DNA of 64,000 bases, from NCBI GenBank assembly GCA_034359265.1, contig CP136894.1:31588501-31652500 (forward strand). The letters are read 5' to 3'. Of this stretch, positions 24,496-34,744 are shown piece by piece; position 1 is the stretch's first letter; each line of letters opens with the position of its first letter. A program made the translations under genes and the position numbers. Under the pieces are notes generated by a model. It saw nothing but the letters and a program-made list of their open reading frames with translations. It had not been told where the DNA came from and made no database searches. The stretch is from Canna indica. Its lineage: Eukaryota > Streptophyta > Magnoliopsida > Zingiberales > Cannaceae.

Positions 24496-24633
24496 CTGCT
24501 CTTTTAAATCATCAACACTCAAACAAGCAATCAAGAGACCAAGTGCAACTTCAGCTGATGAAATAAGCTCCTTCTCAAATTGATGACGTGTCGGTCTTTC
24601 AGGACAAGCAGCTACCCTATAGTTACTAGCTTC
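24496..24633 (-). other. Exon-like piece with good splice sites, unknown product
   Basis: A 138-nt segment (46 codons) is open on the minus strand. It is bounded by a strong acceptor (TTTCTCTGCAG) and a donor (GCAG|GTAGAT). It includes RPTRHQFEKELISSAEVALG and LLIACLSVDDLKEQ. This looks like a genuine captured exon inside CACTA-C, but I do not recognise the parent gene. Confidence 0.4.
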
Positions 24634-25147
24634 CTGCAGAGAAAGGCATAGTGATATTTGTGGAAGTAAACAAAAGAAATGGTATTGAAAATTTTCCGAC
24701 TAAAGAATTTTAGGATAAACAAACTAAGCAACTAGTTTCATTCCAAGACATTGTACAAGGCCTCAAACAGTTTGCAACACAAGAATGACACCCAGCCTAG
24801 CCATAAATGCTATACTATAGACTGTTTTGAATATTTCATACAACCGAAAGCAATACCTTACAACAATGTTCAAGTGAATCAGATTTCTTGGTTCACAATT
24901 TTTAAGAAGAATGTTGAAGAAACTTGAGAGTTAGGATCATTAATTTAATGAAAGATAAGATGTTCAAAGTGCAAGGTTTTCATGGTTTGTTAATCACCTC
25001 CTCCGCCGAACTGTTTTCACTATCATGGCAAAGAGAATTAGGAAATTAATAGTGAACAAGATCTGCCCCGACTCTGGATCCATGAGATGAAAGGAATTGT
25101 AGTTTCCAAGACAAGCAAGACTAGCAAGAAGGGGCAAAAGATCGCAC

Positions 25148-25482
25148 CTTGTTCTGGGATCAACCACCTTCAAGAGGTTGGGATTGGGTGTCACCAGCTC
25201 GGAGACCGGCGTCCTCATGGCCTTCTCCTGGTCATCGGTGCCGGCCCTGGCGAGGAAGGCGACGACTTCGAGGGAGTTGAGAATCCCGACGAATCTATCA
25301 GCGGAGGGGGGTGGAGGCGGCTTGTCGGGTGGGGTGCGGCACCAGACGGTGATAGAGCCCTCAGCAGAATCAGCGATGGCGCAGACGAAGGATTCGACGG
25401 TCTCGGCGTCGAAAAACTGGACGAAGTCGGGCTTCCCGAGGGTGAGGCCGCCGCCGACGTGGTGGAGGAAGACAAGGGCCAT
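25148..25482 (-). pseudogene. Captured CBSX6-like (CBS-domain protein) first exon
   Basis: From the ATG at 25482 the peptide starts MALVFLHHVGGGLTLGKPDF, then has VQFFDAETVESFVCAIADSA, RFVGILNSLEVVAFLARAG and VSELVTPNPNLLKVVDPRTR. This closely follows the N-terminal CBS-pair region of plant CBSX6-type proteins as I remember them. The exon stops at ACAAG|GTGCG (25148/25147), a donor-like site, and the downstream frame has no CBS similarity. A GC-rich leader upstream (25483-25640) was probably captured with it. Only about half of one CBS pair is present, so no regulatory function is expected unless it is transcribed as an antisense or small-RNA source. Confidence 0.65.
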
Positions 25483-25723
25483 GGCGTGGGGTTAGGAAAG
25501 TGAGTGGAGGCGGAGGAAGCTAGCGATTTGCTCGGAGCGGGTGGAAAGCCCATCAAATAGATACGTAGAAGAAGAAGATGACGACGAGACGACGACGACA
25601 AAGGAGAAGAAGACAGTGGGCGAAGAAGACTGGTAGTGTGAAGATTGGTATCGTTTTTAATTTCCCGGGGTAATTTGATATTTATGGGGGCCGAGGCACT
25701 CGGGAAAAGGATTTGCAAAGGGG

Positions 25724-25731
25724 CTTTTCTA
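25724..25731. repeat. MITE target-site duplication CTTTTCTA, left copy
   Basis: Repeated at 26017-26024. Confidence 0.85.
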
Positions 25732-26016
25732 CAAATAAAACTTGTATGAGCGGTCGGCTCATACAAGTTTATATGAGCAAGTCGTTCATCTTCTGCCAAC
25801 TCAATTTTTACGCATCTTGATGCAACCAAAAAGTTGAGTTGGGTGGATTTCGAGATGAGTAATGAATATTGCATCATCCATTACTCATCTCAGATCTCGA
25901 AGTCCACCTAACTCAGCTTTTTGATTGCATCAAGATGCGTAAAAGCTGAGTTGGCGGAAGATGAGCGACCTGCTCATATAATTTGTATGAGCAGGCCGCT
26001 CATACAAATTTTATTC
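25732..26016. mobile_element. Fold-back MITE, 285 bp, 8-bp TSD
   Basis: Almost the whole element is one long inverted repeat. The left arm starts CAAATAAAACTTGTATGAGC and the right arm, reverse complemented, GAATAAAATTTGTATGAGCG. The arms then stay complementary through AACTCA...TTTACGCATCTTGATGCA and GATGAGTAATG to a short central loop near 25880. It is flanked by perfect CTTTTCTA copies. An 8-bp duplication suggests an hAT-type transposase source, though the termini are not classic hAT. Confidence 0.82.
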
Positions 26017-26024
26017 CTTTTCTA
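26017..26024. repeat. MITE target-site duplication CTTTTCTA, right copy
   Basis: Partner of 25724-25731. Confidence 0.85.
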
Positions 26025-26281
26025 GGGCCAGAATAGCCACTAGAAAATTCATTTTTCAAGTGGTCATATTTCAAATATTCAAAATAAAAATATATTATTC
26101 AATTATATTAGATAAATATATATCATCGTTAAATAAAAATTATTTCAGATATCTAAAATAATATTATTTTAGATATTTAAAATATATATAATTAATTATT
26201 ATTAGTTTTGATTTTAAAATTTTCATTATTAAAATTATAATATAAAAATAATAATTTTATTAACTTTTTTTGGGTCTTACA
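26025..26281 (-). mobile_element. AT-rich stub, probable start of the 3' LTR of the minus-strand gypsy element
   Basis: The segment ends GGGTCTTACA at 26281, the same end as the solo LTR at 571-3106, and lies directly next to a polypurine-tract-like TGGGGGGAAGGT on the minus strand (26282-26293), where a 3' LTR should begin. Beyond the first ten bases it differs from the other TGTAAGACCC LTRs. Only about 257 bp remain before the MITE. Confidence 0.5.
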
Positions 26282-28276
26282 ACCTTCCCCCCATACGGGA
26301 AATTCGTCCTCGAATTTACTTAAATAACAAGGACTTACCGACTCCTCGAAGAAGGAAGGGTAGCGCTCTCTCATGTCCTGCTCTACCTCCCATGTGGCCT
26401 CTTGCCCGGAATGGTGTTCCCATCTGACCTTTACAAGGGGAATTTTTTTGGACTTTTGCTTCCTGGTCTGGTGGTCAAGAATCTCCACCGGCCTTTCCTC
26501 AAATGCGATGGCTGAATCTACCTCGATAGAAGAGGGCTCGATCACATGCGAATCATCCATTACATACTTCCGCAACATGGATACATGGAAGATTGGGTGC
26601 ACTCTGCTCAGACTAGGAGGCAATGCCAGCTCATAGGCCACTTCACCCCTCTGCTTGAGAACGGGAAAAGGCCCAATGTATCTAGGGCTCAATTTCCCTT
26701 TCTTCCCAAACTGGACCACCCCTTTCATAGGAGAGACCTTCAGGAATACTAAGTCACCCTATGCAAATTCCAATCCCCTGGCCTTTCTGTCGGTATACAT
26801 TTTTTGTTGACTCTGAGCCGTCAGCAATCTTTCCTTAATGACCTTTACTTTTTCTACCGCCTCCTCAACCAGGTCGGGGCTCACCATGAGTGATTCCATT
26901 GCCTCAAACCAGCCCACCGGGGACCTGCACCGCCGCCCATACAAGGTCTCAAAAGGAGCCATGCCAATGCTACTGTGATAGCTGTTGTTATAGGCGAATT
27001 CGATCAACGGTAGGTGCCTCTCCTAGCCATCTGCCATATCCAGGACGCATGCCCTCAGCATGTCCTCCAAAGTTTGGATGGTCCTCTCTGACTGCCCGTC
27101 AGTCTGCGGATGGAAGGCTGTACTGAAACGCACCTGAGTACCCAACGCTTCCTGGAAGGATTGCCAAAATCGGGTTGTAACTGGGTACCGCGGTCAGATA
27201 TAATCATCACCAGGGTACCATGTTATGCCACAATCCTATCCAAAAATAGTCGGGCATACTGCTCTGTAGAGAAAGTAGTTTTCATTGTTATAAAGTGCGC
27301 GATCTTGGTTAACCGGTCCACCACCACCCAAATGGAATCAAAACCGCCTTTTGACTTAGGCAATCCAGTCATTAGATCCATGGTGATTTTCTCCCACTTC
27401 CACTCGGGCACTTCGAGATTTTGTAGGAGCCCCGCAGGCTTAAGGTGTTCGGCTTTCACCTGCTGACAGACTAGACATTTAGAAACAAATTCTGCCACCT
27501 CTCTTTTCATGCCCTTCCACCAGTAATGCTGCCTTAAGTCCCGGTACATTTTGGTGGCCCCCGGATGCATCGTGTAAGTGGAACGATGACCCAGTTCTAG
27601 TACTTGCCTGCGCACCCCAGCCATGTCTGGTACTACTATCCGGTCTCTGAATCTCAGCACACCTTCTGAGTCCAATCTGAAACCGTTCTCTGCATCACCA
27701 CTTTGTACTAGGTACTTGGTCAGTGCACAAAAGGCATCTTCCCTCTGCGCGGCACGCAGCATGTCCACCAGCGTGGACTGTACCTGCAGATGGGCCATCA
27801 GGACACCTGAAACCTTGACACTAATAAGGTTGCACCCCCATCTAGGCATAAAGCCAACTCTCGAGCTAGAGGCCTCCGCTTAGTTTCCAAATGGGCCAAA
27901 CTGCCCATGGATTTTCTGCTCAGCGCATCTGCTACCACATTTGCTTTCCCCGGATGATACATAATTGTGCAATCATAGTCCTTTAGGAGCTCCAGCCACC
28001 TCCTTTGCCTGAGGTTCAGCTCCTTTTGGGTAAGCAAGTACTGGAGACTCTTGTGATCTGTGTAGATTTCGCAAGTCTCCCCGTATAAGTAGTGCCTCCA
28101 AAGCTTCAGTGCAAAGACCACTGCCGCTAGTTCTAGATCATGTGTCAGATAGTTCTTCTCATGAACTTTCAACTGGCGAGACACATAAGCAATCACTCTG
28201 CCATACTGCATCAAGACGCAGCCCAGACCAACCCGAGAGGAATCACAGAAAACCATAAACCCTCATGAGCCGGAAG
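26282..28276 (-). pseudogene. Ty3/gypsy chromovirus pol relic (RNase H, integrase, chromodomain)
   Basis: On the minus strand, from 28276: RNase H (ASP-type site as [35 protein letters not shown]), then the integrase zinc region (HRSTYTMHPG with CLVCQQVK). Next is the catalytic core with VVVDRLTK, SDRGTQ and DGQSERT, then EFAYNNSYHSS, and last a C-terminal chromodomain (VKVRWEHHSGQEATWEVEQD). The chromodomain places it in the Tekay/Del-like chromoviruses. Frameshifts occur near 27840, 27220 and 26745, and there are TGA and TAG stops (for example near 28260 and 27030). Reverse transcriptase, protease and gag are deleted; the sequence jumps into LTR near 28277. Confidence 0.85.
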
Positions 28277-30303
28277 GTACTTTATAAAACATATCGACTG
28301 AAAGAAACTTAACATACTTTATAAAAAGTTTGCAAGTCACAATATATATAAGTTTTTCAAAACAAGAAGAAACATCAACATCAAATCCAAATGGTTAAAT
28401 ATCAAGTTTTACAATTCTTTTCAAAGATAACCATCAGTGCAAAAATAAAACCAACATAACTAGGACTAGTCTAAGACTCATGGACGCCGCTACGAGATAT
28501 GACACCGCCTCCGCCCTCCAGTTGCACTATGTCGACACCAAGCTAATGCTCATGCTCTACAAAATAAAATATAAACTGTGACTCCACTTGGGACTTAGTG
28601 AGTGGCTCAAATGAACCTCCACATAATCCTCAAACCTGCATATATATCATACAAGGCAATAAAGGAATGTACAAGGAGGTAGAGTGTGTTTCTAATACAA
28701 TTACAGACCCTCAACGGATCCATCAGTACCAACTGTACATGATAACCTGCCACCTTGGCTTATCAAGCCTCTAGCATCCGGCCCTTGGGCCTACTCATAG
28801 CAATATATCCCGGCTACAGCCGTCCCTACCATATCAGGTAGTATCATCTCAAGATGCAGGCAAACAATCCCGATCCGTCGACTAGGACGGCCACTAGTCT
28901 TCGGAAACCGTCTGGGGTAAGGATAGCTAGTCCCACCCAACTAGGGTCTGGCACCTAGCGGGCCCACTGGCGCACCTCTAGACCCAACTGGCCGAGCTGA
29001 GCATTGGTTATTTCCAACCTCCTCGCTCCTCAGCGGACCATCACAAGCACATTACACAATCAAAATCCTAGGGTTTCCATATATATATATATATATATAC
29101 ACTTCGGGCCTTTGCACGTATCTAGCCATGTCCGGCTACCAGGTCAACAATTCATGCCGCCCCTGTTAGTATATGTGCACCCTAAGATCATGCTAAGTTT
29201 CGTGTTCTTCCTAAGTATTGTCATATCCTTATGTGATCCCTAAGATCATGAACTTTCCATATAAGGCAAATCTCACCTCCTCTCCCCAACGTTGGCCGAA
29301 CCATGAGCAAGGGAAACCTTGCTCGGCCAAGGTCCTTGGGGTAGGGAAAGATGGAAGAGACTTTAACTATACTTTGTCTCTTCAATTCCACGTACTTCTT
29401 AAATACCAAAGATCAACTTACCCTTCCCCTCACCCTTTGGCCGCCGACCCTCTTCATGAATCTTAGGGTTCATTCGGCCACTTCAAGGGGCTTTAGAGGG
29501 GGACATGTTTCATGTTACGCAAGGAGTTCAAAGGATTGAATCAAAACAGTGGTATAGGGCATCTAAGGTCCTTCTTGCCGTCAAGGGAATCGGGGAAAAT
29601 TTTGACTTGACCTTTCCCCTTTTCCCATGACTCGGCAGCCCCTAAAATACTCAAATCGATGGTTAAAACAGAGAGATCCGACAAGAATATCATAAAACAA
29701 TGAGTACCTATCGTTGGAATCATAGATCGTTGGAAAAACGTGAGAACTCAACCTAGCATCTAGGGTTCGGCCACCCGCCTCCCCCAAACTGTTAAAGCCT
29801 TAACCACTCACCTTTTTAAGAAGAGAAAACAGTGAGGAAGAAGATCCCCACATCCTCGAAGTGATTGGCTCCGGCAATGGCAAGATCTCCGACCAAGAAT
29901 CCGAGTAGTGCCTCCCCTTTTTTTCCCTTGCTCCTCTTTCTCCCTTGCTGCCTTGTGCGGCTCAAATGAATGAGCCACACGGCTGCAAGATGAGGGTTTT
30001 AATCCCTCATCTAGCTTTCCAAATGAGGCCTCTTGACTCACTTAACTCGCACTCAAACCTCGACTAAACCCGAACTCAACTTGGGTTCCGACTCAACCCA
30101 TAATATGACTCGAGTTAACTTAATTTAAGGTATGATTTTATAAAAGGAAAGTTAATTATCCAAATAGACTTCATGATTCATTAGCCGAGTCATACCTTTT
30201 CACTCGAGGCGATCCTGAGGCTCGACTCGACTACCCCCGGGTCCGACGCGCTGCACCAAAATAGATTTTTATAACAGGATTTTTTTTTTTTTTGGGTCTT
30301 ACA
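28277..30303 (-). mobile_element. Gypsy LTR stub (TGTAAGACCC family), 3' end deleted
   Basis: It ends GGGTCTTACA at 30303 and matches the solo LTR at 571-3106 in order (GTGACTCCACTTGGGACTTA, CGGCCCTTGGGCCTACTCA, CTAGCGGGCCCACTGG, GTCGAAC-rich end). It lacks the TGTCACACCCC terminus and about 90 bp next to it. The junction with pol at about 28276 therefore marks a deletion that removed the primer site, gag, protease and RT. A TA microsatellite sits at 29081-29098. Confidence 0.75.
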
Positions 30304-30344
30304 TGTATCTGGTAGGGGAGATAGAGGATCTTCATCTACAAGTG

Positions 30345-30893
30345 GAGGTAGCCTACCTTTGGCAATTTTATCCGCATCCACTAACTAAAAAATACATCTG
30401 CACCGTATCTGATCCATATCAGCAAGTAAAAACAGATATGGATATGGATACGGATTTAGAAAATTTATATCCGCGCGAGTATGGTGCGGATACGGATATG
30501 ACTGTGGATCCACATCGTATCTGCACCGTATCCGCACCGCCTATCCGCATCTTTGAATTACTATTTTGCCTATATAAGTTATTAATATATATAAGGGCTT
30601 TATAATAATTTTATGTCAAAATGAATTTTAAAGTATATTATATACTTGTTTTGGATCAATGGATTGATAATTTATTGATTTTTTAATGAAATATATTATT
30701 TAAATATTTTTTTATTAAAAATGGTGCGGATACGGATGCGGTGCGAATATCCGCATTTGAAGTAGTGCGAATATGGATATCCATATTCATATTTGTGGCA
30801 GATACGGTGCGGATATGGATGTGCGAATATGAGATGCGGTGCAGATACGGATAATCTAGTATTTGCACCGTAACCGATCCTTTGCCAGACCTC
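30345..30893. mobile_element. Small non-autonomous element with TATCCGCATCC subterminal repeats
   Basis: Two arrays of GGTGCGGATACGGATATG-like units and their complements (30375-30545 and 30720-30880) flank a 180-bp AT-rich core. The ends TTTGGCAATTTTATCCGC and, reversed, TCTGGCAAAGGATCGG resemble hAT-type inverted termini. No clean 8-bp duplication was seen, so class and exact borders are uncertain. It splits a Gly/Ser/Arg-coding stretch (SGRGDRGSSSTSGG before, SGRSASRASSSTRGG after). Confidence 0.5.
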
Positions 30894-31349
30894 TGGTAGG
30901 AGTGCATCTAGAGCTTCTTCATCAACTAGGGGAGGGAGGACCTCCACGGTAAGTAAGCACTTTAACATTGATTTTTTGTTAATCACAAGTTGCTAATGAT
31001 TTATTAGTTTATTTATTTATCATGCCTTGATCAGAGAAAGAGCATTAGCCTCACAAGGATTTGTGGTTTTTATTGGTGAAGAGACAGAAATACCTATTGT
31101 AGGGTAAATAAGTTATATTCATTAGTTTATGTATCTGTTTCGTTGTTTATATTAGTAATCACATGTTTGTTTTTTGTTTAGATGACTGGATCAAGTTTAT
31201 CAATATGCTCTTCTCGAGGTGAATGGAGTGAAACCTTAATTCGCGAACGTGACATGAGGGTTCAAGGAAGCCAACCAAGTAGTCATGCAGTACAAGGATC
31301 ACAAAATTCATCGATGAATCAAGGGCCCCGAAATGATGGAGTGGATTGA
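30894..31349 (+). pseudogene. Spliced-gene remnant, unknown product
   Basis: Three exon-like pieces. 30894-30950 reads SGRSASRASSSTRGGRTST before a GTAAGTAAGC donor. About 31035-31107 lies between TGATCAG and a GTAAATA donor. 31182-31349 follows a TTTAG acceptor and reads RGEWSETLIRERDMRVQGSQ to a TGA at 31347-31349. A Ser/Gly/Arg-rich end fits the C-terminus of MULE-type transposases or a host protein; I cannot tell which. Confidence 0.35.
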
Positions 31350-31559
31350 TATTGTATTTTTGATGTATGAATACTGTATTTTGGATGGATAGATGCTATG
31401 TTTTGGTCCTTTTGGATACATGTATTTAGGTACTATATTTTGGTTACAGTAGTTTTTTGGATACGCATGTATGGATACAATTTGTATATCAGTTTGAGTA
31501 TTCTGGTTTGACCAATGTATATCAGTATTGTATATGGAGTGGATTGATGCAGTATTCTG

Positions 31560-32010
31560 GTTTCAGTTTGTATATATTAGTTTAGTATGTATCATCAAGT
31601 TTTAGTTTCAGTTCAATATCATGTATCCAGTATGTATCAGTTTTAGTAATGATATTAGTATGTATCATTTTCATGTTTTAGTAATGTATCCGTATGTATC
31701 AGTTTTCAATTTTAGTAATGATATTAGTATGTATCAGTTTCATGTTTTAGTAATGTATCAGTATATATTAGTTTCATGTTTTAGTATGTATCCGTTTCAA
31801 TTTTAGTAATGATATTAGTATGTATCTGTTTCATGTTTTAGTAATGTTTTAGTATGTATCAGTTTCATGTTTTAGTAATGTATTAATTTTAGTAATGATA
31901 TATTAGTTCAATATCATGTATCCAGTATGTATCAGTTTTAGTAATGATATATCATTAATATCACTAATATATTCAGTTTTAGTAATGGTACTATATCAAG
32001 TTTTAGTTCA
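31560..32010. repeat. AT-rich minisatellite, TATGTATCAGTTTCATGTTTTAGTAATG
   Basis: About ten to fourteen imperfect copies of a 28-40-bp unit built from GTATGTATCAGTTT, CATGTTTTAGTAATG and AATGATATTAG. Open frames across it (31621-31806) are an effect of the repeat, not a gene. Confidence 0.8.
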
Positions 32011-32344
32011 GTATAATTAATGATAATATATTAGGTTTCAGTTTAGATCATTACTGTATAAACAGCTGATATGAATCATGATAAATAGCTGATAAACACA
32101 TAATTCTCAGTATCATTTGAAGTTTCAGTTTCAGATAAAGTTTCAAACAGCTGGTTTTAGTTTGATTGATACAAAACTAATAAACACACATGGTATCAAC
32201 ACACTGGCAGCTAAACACATATCAATAAACACATTGTACACATTGTAAAAACACATATCAATATACTCACTGTTCACATATCAATAAACACATTGTTCGC
32301 ATATCCTATACAAAAATGTTTTCACATTTCAGATTCCAGTAACT

Positions 32345-32942
32345 TCACATTTCATATTCCAGTAACTTAACAAAATCAAATACATGACAGTATTCAAAAA
32401 CTCTGACAACATAACTCTTGATTATAGCTGAAGAGCTACTTAATACAAGTATATAATGCCGACAACAATCCAAGAAGCCACTAACAACCAAATATAGATA
32501 TTGATTTTTTTCATCTAGCATCTTCTTCTCCTTCTCCAGCATAGTTATCCTATCTCCACGAGTTGATAATTTCTCCACAAGAACATCATTCTTTAGTTGA
32601 AGTAGTATGAGTTGATGCTTCAAAAAAAAAAATCGCTTGTTAACTTTTGTATCGTTTCCTTCGCTTGCCCAGAATACTTGGGGTCATGCCACTCAAAGAA
32701 CCCAAAATCGATGCAATCGACTTTATCCTATGCAAAGATGAATTGTTAGTTCATATTAAAAGTAGTCATTATAACTTAATATTTACCTTCCAATATATGT
32801 ATCCCCAGAATCTCCTTCCAAGATTATTTTTTGTATTTGATGTTAGCAAACAATCCGCAATATTATGCCGATAAAGAGGCATACACAGTGATGAGGTTAT
32901 GGAAACTTCATCAACCTCGATTGTTGTTGAATTTAATGTCAT
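32345..32942 (-). pseudogene. GRF-type zinc-finger protein remnant
   Basis: From an ATG at 32942 the minus strand reads TTIEVDEVSITSSLCMPLYR and NNLGRRFWGYIYWK, then a GTAAATATT donor. A second piece after CTTTGCATAG reads CIDFGFFEWHDPKYSGQAKE. The GRRF...W and FFEWxDP motifs define GRF zinc fingers, but the paired metal-binding Cys residues are mostly lost (for example Tyr in FWGY where Cys is usual). A coiled-coil tail (RITMLEKEKKMLDEKN) and a hydrophobic C-terminus follow at 32345-32623, in a different frame after a TGA. Such genes are common near MULE transposons in plants. Confidence 0.6.
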
Positions 32943-33860
32943 TGCCACTGTCTATTGCAAGTTTCATTGTCTACCTTCACTTATATTCATGTAGATTATG
33001 TATGAGATTTAAGATTCAATTTTGAGTGGAACCACAAAGAATCGAAAATATATCTTTTGCAGAAACGCTGAAATCCCATTTTAACATTCTATTAATCGAA
33101 GTCTATTAATAGCTCAAATAACTGAACTCAGCGTATTAATCTAGGGTTTGCATATTAATCTAAGGTTTGCATATTATTTGAGGTACAGGAAATATGCCTC
33201 AAATAACTGAAGTCAGCGTATTAATCTAGGGTTTGCATATTAACTGAAAACAAATCTAGGGTTTGGAAAACAATATAGTGTTTGGAAAAAAATATATCTT
33301 TGGACGGCGACACTTCAAAGCAATAAAGATCTATGTATATTTGCCTTCACTTAAACAAGACTATCTAGGGTTTTAGGCGGCGACACAAAGGAAGGTTCAA
33401 CTACTTACCTTGTAGGGGAGGCGACGCGAAGGAAGGATTTCTGGGACCGAGACTTCGTGTAGTAGATTGGAGAGGGATCGATTGCTTGGGACTTAGACTT
33501 CGTGTAGTAGCAAGGGATCGACGACCTTCGATTTTGTCGGGTAAGAGAACGTTCCGCTGTCGGAGAAGAGAAGATAGCGGATGGGGACGAGTCTAATCAA
33601 ACGGGTATATATTTTTGAAAGATTATTTTATTAATATTTTTGGATGCTCATTGGGCTCTTCATCCACGTCAGCATGCTCACATCAGCATCCAAACGGTTG
33701 TTGTGACGTCCCGTTAACAATGAGATAGATTTGGGAAAAATTGAAAAGTGGGGTATGCTATTATTACAAATAAAAAGATAGAATATATTTGGGAAAGAGA
33801 TTAAAAGTCAGGATAGATTATGTAATTAAGTTTACATTGGAACCGGCTTGAGAAGTGAAA
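32943..33860. other. Non-coding stretch upstream of the GRF remnant
   Basis: It contains a direct repeat of GCGTATTAATCTAGGGTTTGCATATTAA (about 33132 and 33217), a GA-rich leader-like part (33400-33590) and a TGACGTC/CACGTCAGC-rich block at 33670-33715. No gene is seen. Confidence 0.4.
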
Positions 33861-34452
33861 TTTTCATGGGGCAAATTCCTAATTTTTAAAATTCATTCTG
33901 TAATTTATTCTTGCAATTAAACACTCTGAAGATACACTAAAAATATGCAACGACGCTCGAAAAATATATAGTTAATTATAGAAAATGGATAAGAAAATAT
34001 TGGTTCCAACGAACCTAACGAAACGAAAAATGAAGTTAAAATAGGTCCGAAAAATTCTAGAAGGAATATGTGGTTGGGAAAATCAAAACAAATTCATACA
34101 AAATTTGTTTTCAACAAACTGCATATCATTGGAACATGCTTGAATAGTTGAATTTTCATGGGGCATGCTACAAATTTTTAAAATTCATTTTAAAATTTAT
34201 TTTTGCAATTAAACACTTTGAAGAGGTACTAAAATATGCAACGACGTTCGAAAAGTATGCAATTAATTTTAGAAAATATTTAAGAAAATCATGGTTCCAA
34301 CGAACCTAACAGAACTAAAAACAGAGTTAAGTTGAGCATGAAAAAAATTGTGAAAGAAGTATTGGGTTCGGAAAATCATAACTAATTCATACAAAGTTCG
34401 TTTTCAGCAAACTTCATATTATTGGAATTGAAGAGTAGAATTTTCATGGGAC
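33861..34452. repeat. Tandem satellite, about 290-bp unit, left block
   Basis: The motif TTTTCATGGGGC occurs at 33861, 34153 and 34441, giving periods of 292 and 288 bp. Within each unit GCAATTAAACACT, ATATGCAACGACG and GGTTCCAACGAACCTAA recur in the same order. The array is interrupted at 34452 by the gypsy complex and resumes at 49661. Confidence 0.82.
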
Positions 34453-34737
34453 TGTAATATCCTAGATATTAATATTAGTTCTCCATTTATGTTTGTGTTT
34501 GTCAGCCTAGCGGGCTAGTCCGAGGTTGAGCCGAGTCGACTCATGGTCCGGTGCGAACTTGCGAGCTCGGGTAAATAGGAATATGAATTTTGTAATTTCT
34601 TTTCTTGAGTAGATGAATTTATTTAATTATACCTTTGCATGTGTTTAGCATGGGGTTAGATTAAGCTTGCGGGTTTGGATCCAGATTGAGGCGGATGCAG
34701 GTTAAAGGAGGTTAGGATTGAAGAGGTGGGAAGGGAT

Positions 34738-34744
34738 TATAAAA
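34738..34744 (+). promoter_or_regulatory. LTR1 TATA box (TATAAAA)
   Basis: TATAAAA lies in the conserved GGGATTATAAAAATCC context. Equivalent boxes are at 41131 (TATAAAT, LTR2) and 45718 (TATAAAA, LTR3), each just before a CCCCTCCCC segment. Confidence 0.65.

Larger units (their letters stand above)
20898..25723 (-). mobile_element. CACTA-C: gene-capturing CACTA with lost right end
   Basis: It begins CACTACAAGAAATG, a common CACTA terminus, and is followed by about 420 bp of GC-rich subterminal repeats. Related units (TTTCCCGGGG, GGGGGCCGAGGCACTCGGGAAA) reappear at 25660-25710, so the right subterminal region is present, but no matching TTTCTTGTAGTG end follows. The element seems cut off near the MITE or gypsy junction. 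The minus strand holds a tnpA-tail-like exon, unknown exons and a CBSX6-like exon. A solo LTR (22020-23474) is nested inside. Bases just before the start are ATT. Confidence 0.7.

Noticed and set aside
26040..26075. Short palindrome CCACTAGAAAATTC...TTTCAAGTGG as a CACTA terminus or excision footprint
   Set aside because: It lacks the CACTACAAGAAA sequence of CACTA-C and has no duplication; probably chance.
29081..29098. (TA)n microsatellite
   Set aside because: Ordinary short simple repeat.
31621..31806. Met/Val/Tyr-rich frame
   Set aside because: It is the translation of the 28-40-bp minisatellite.
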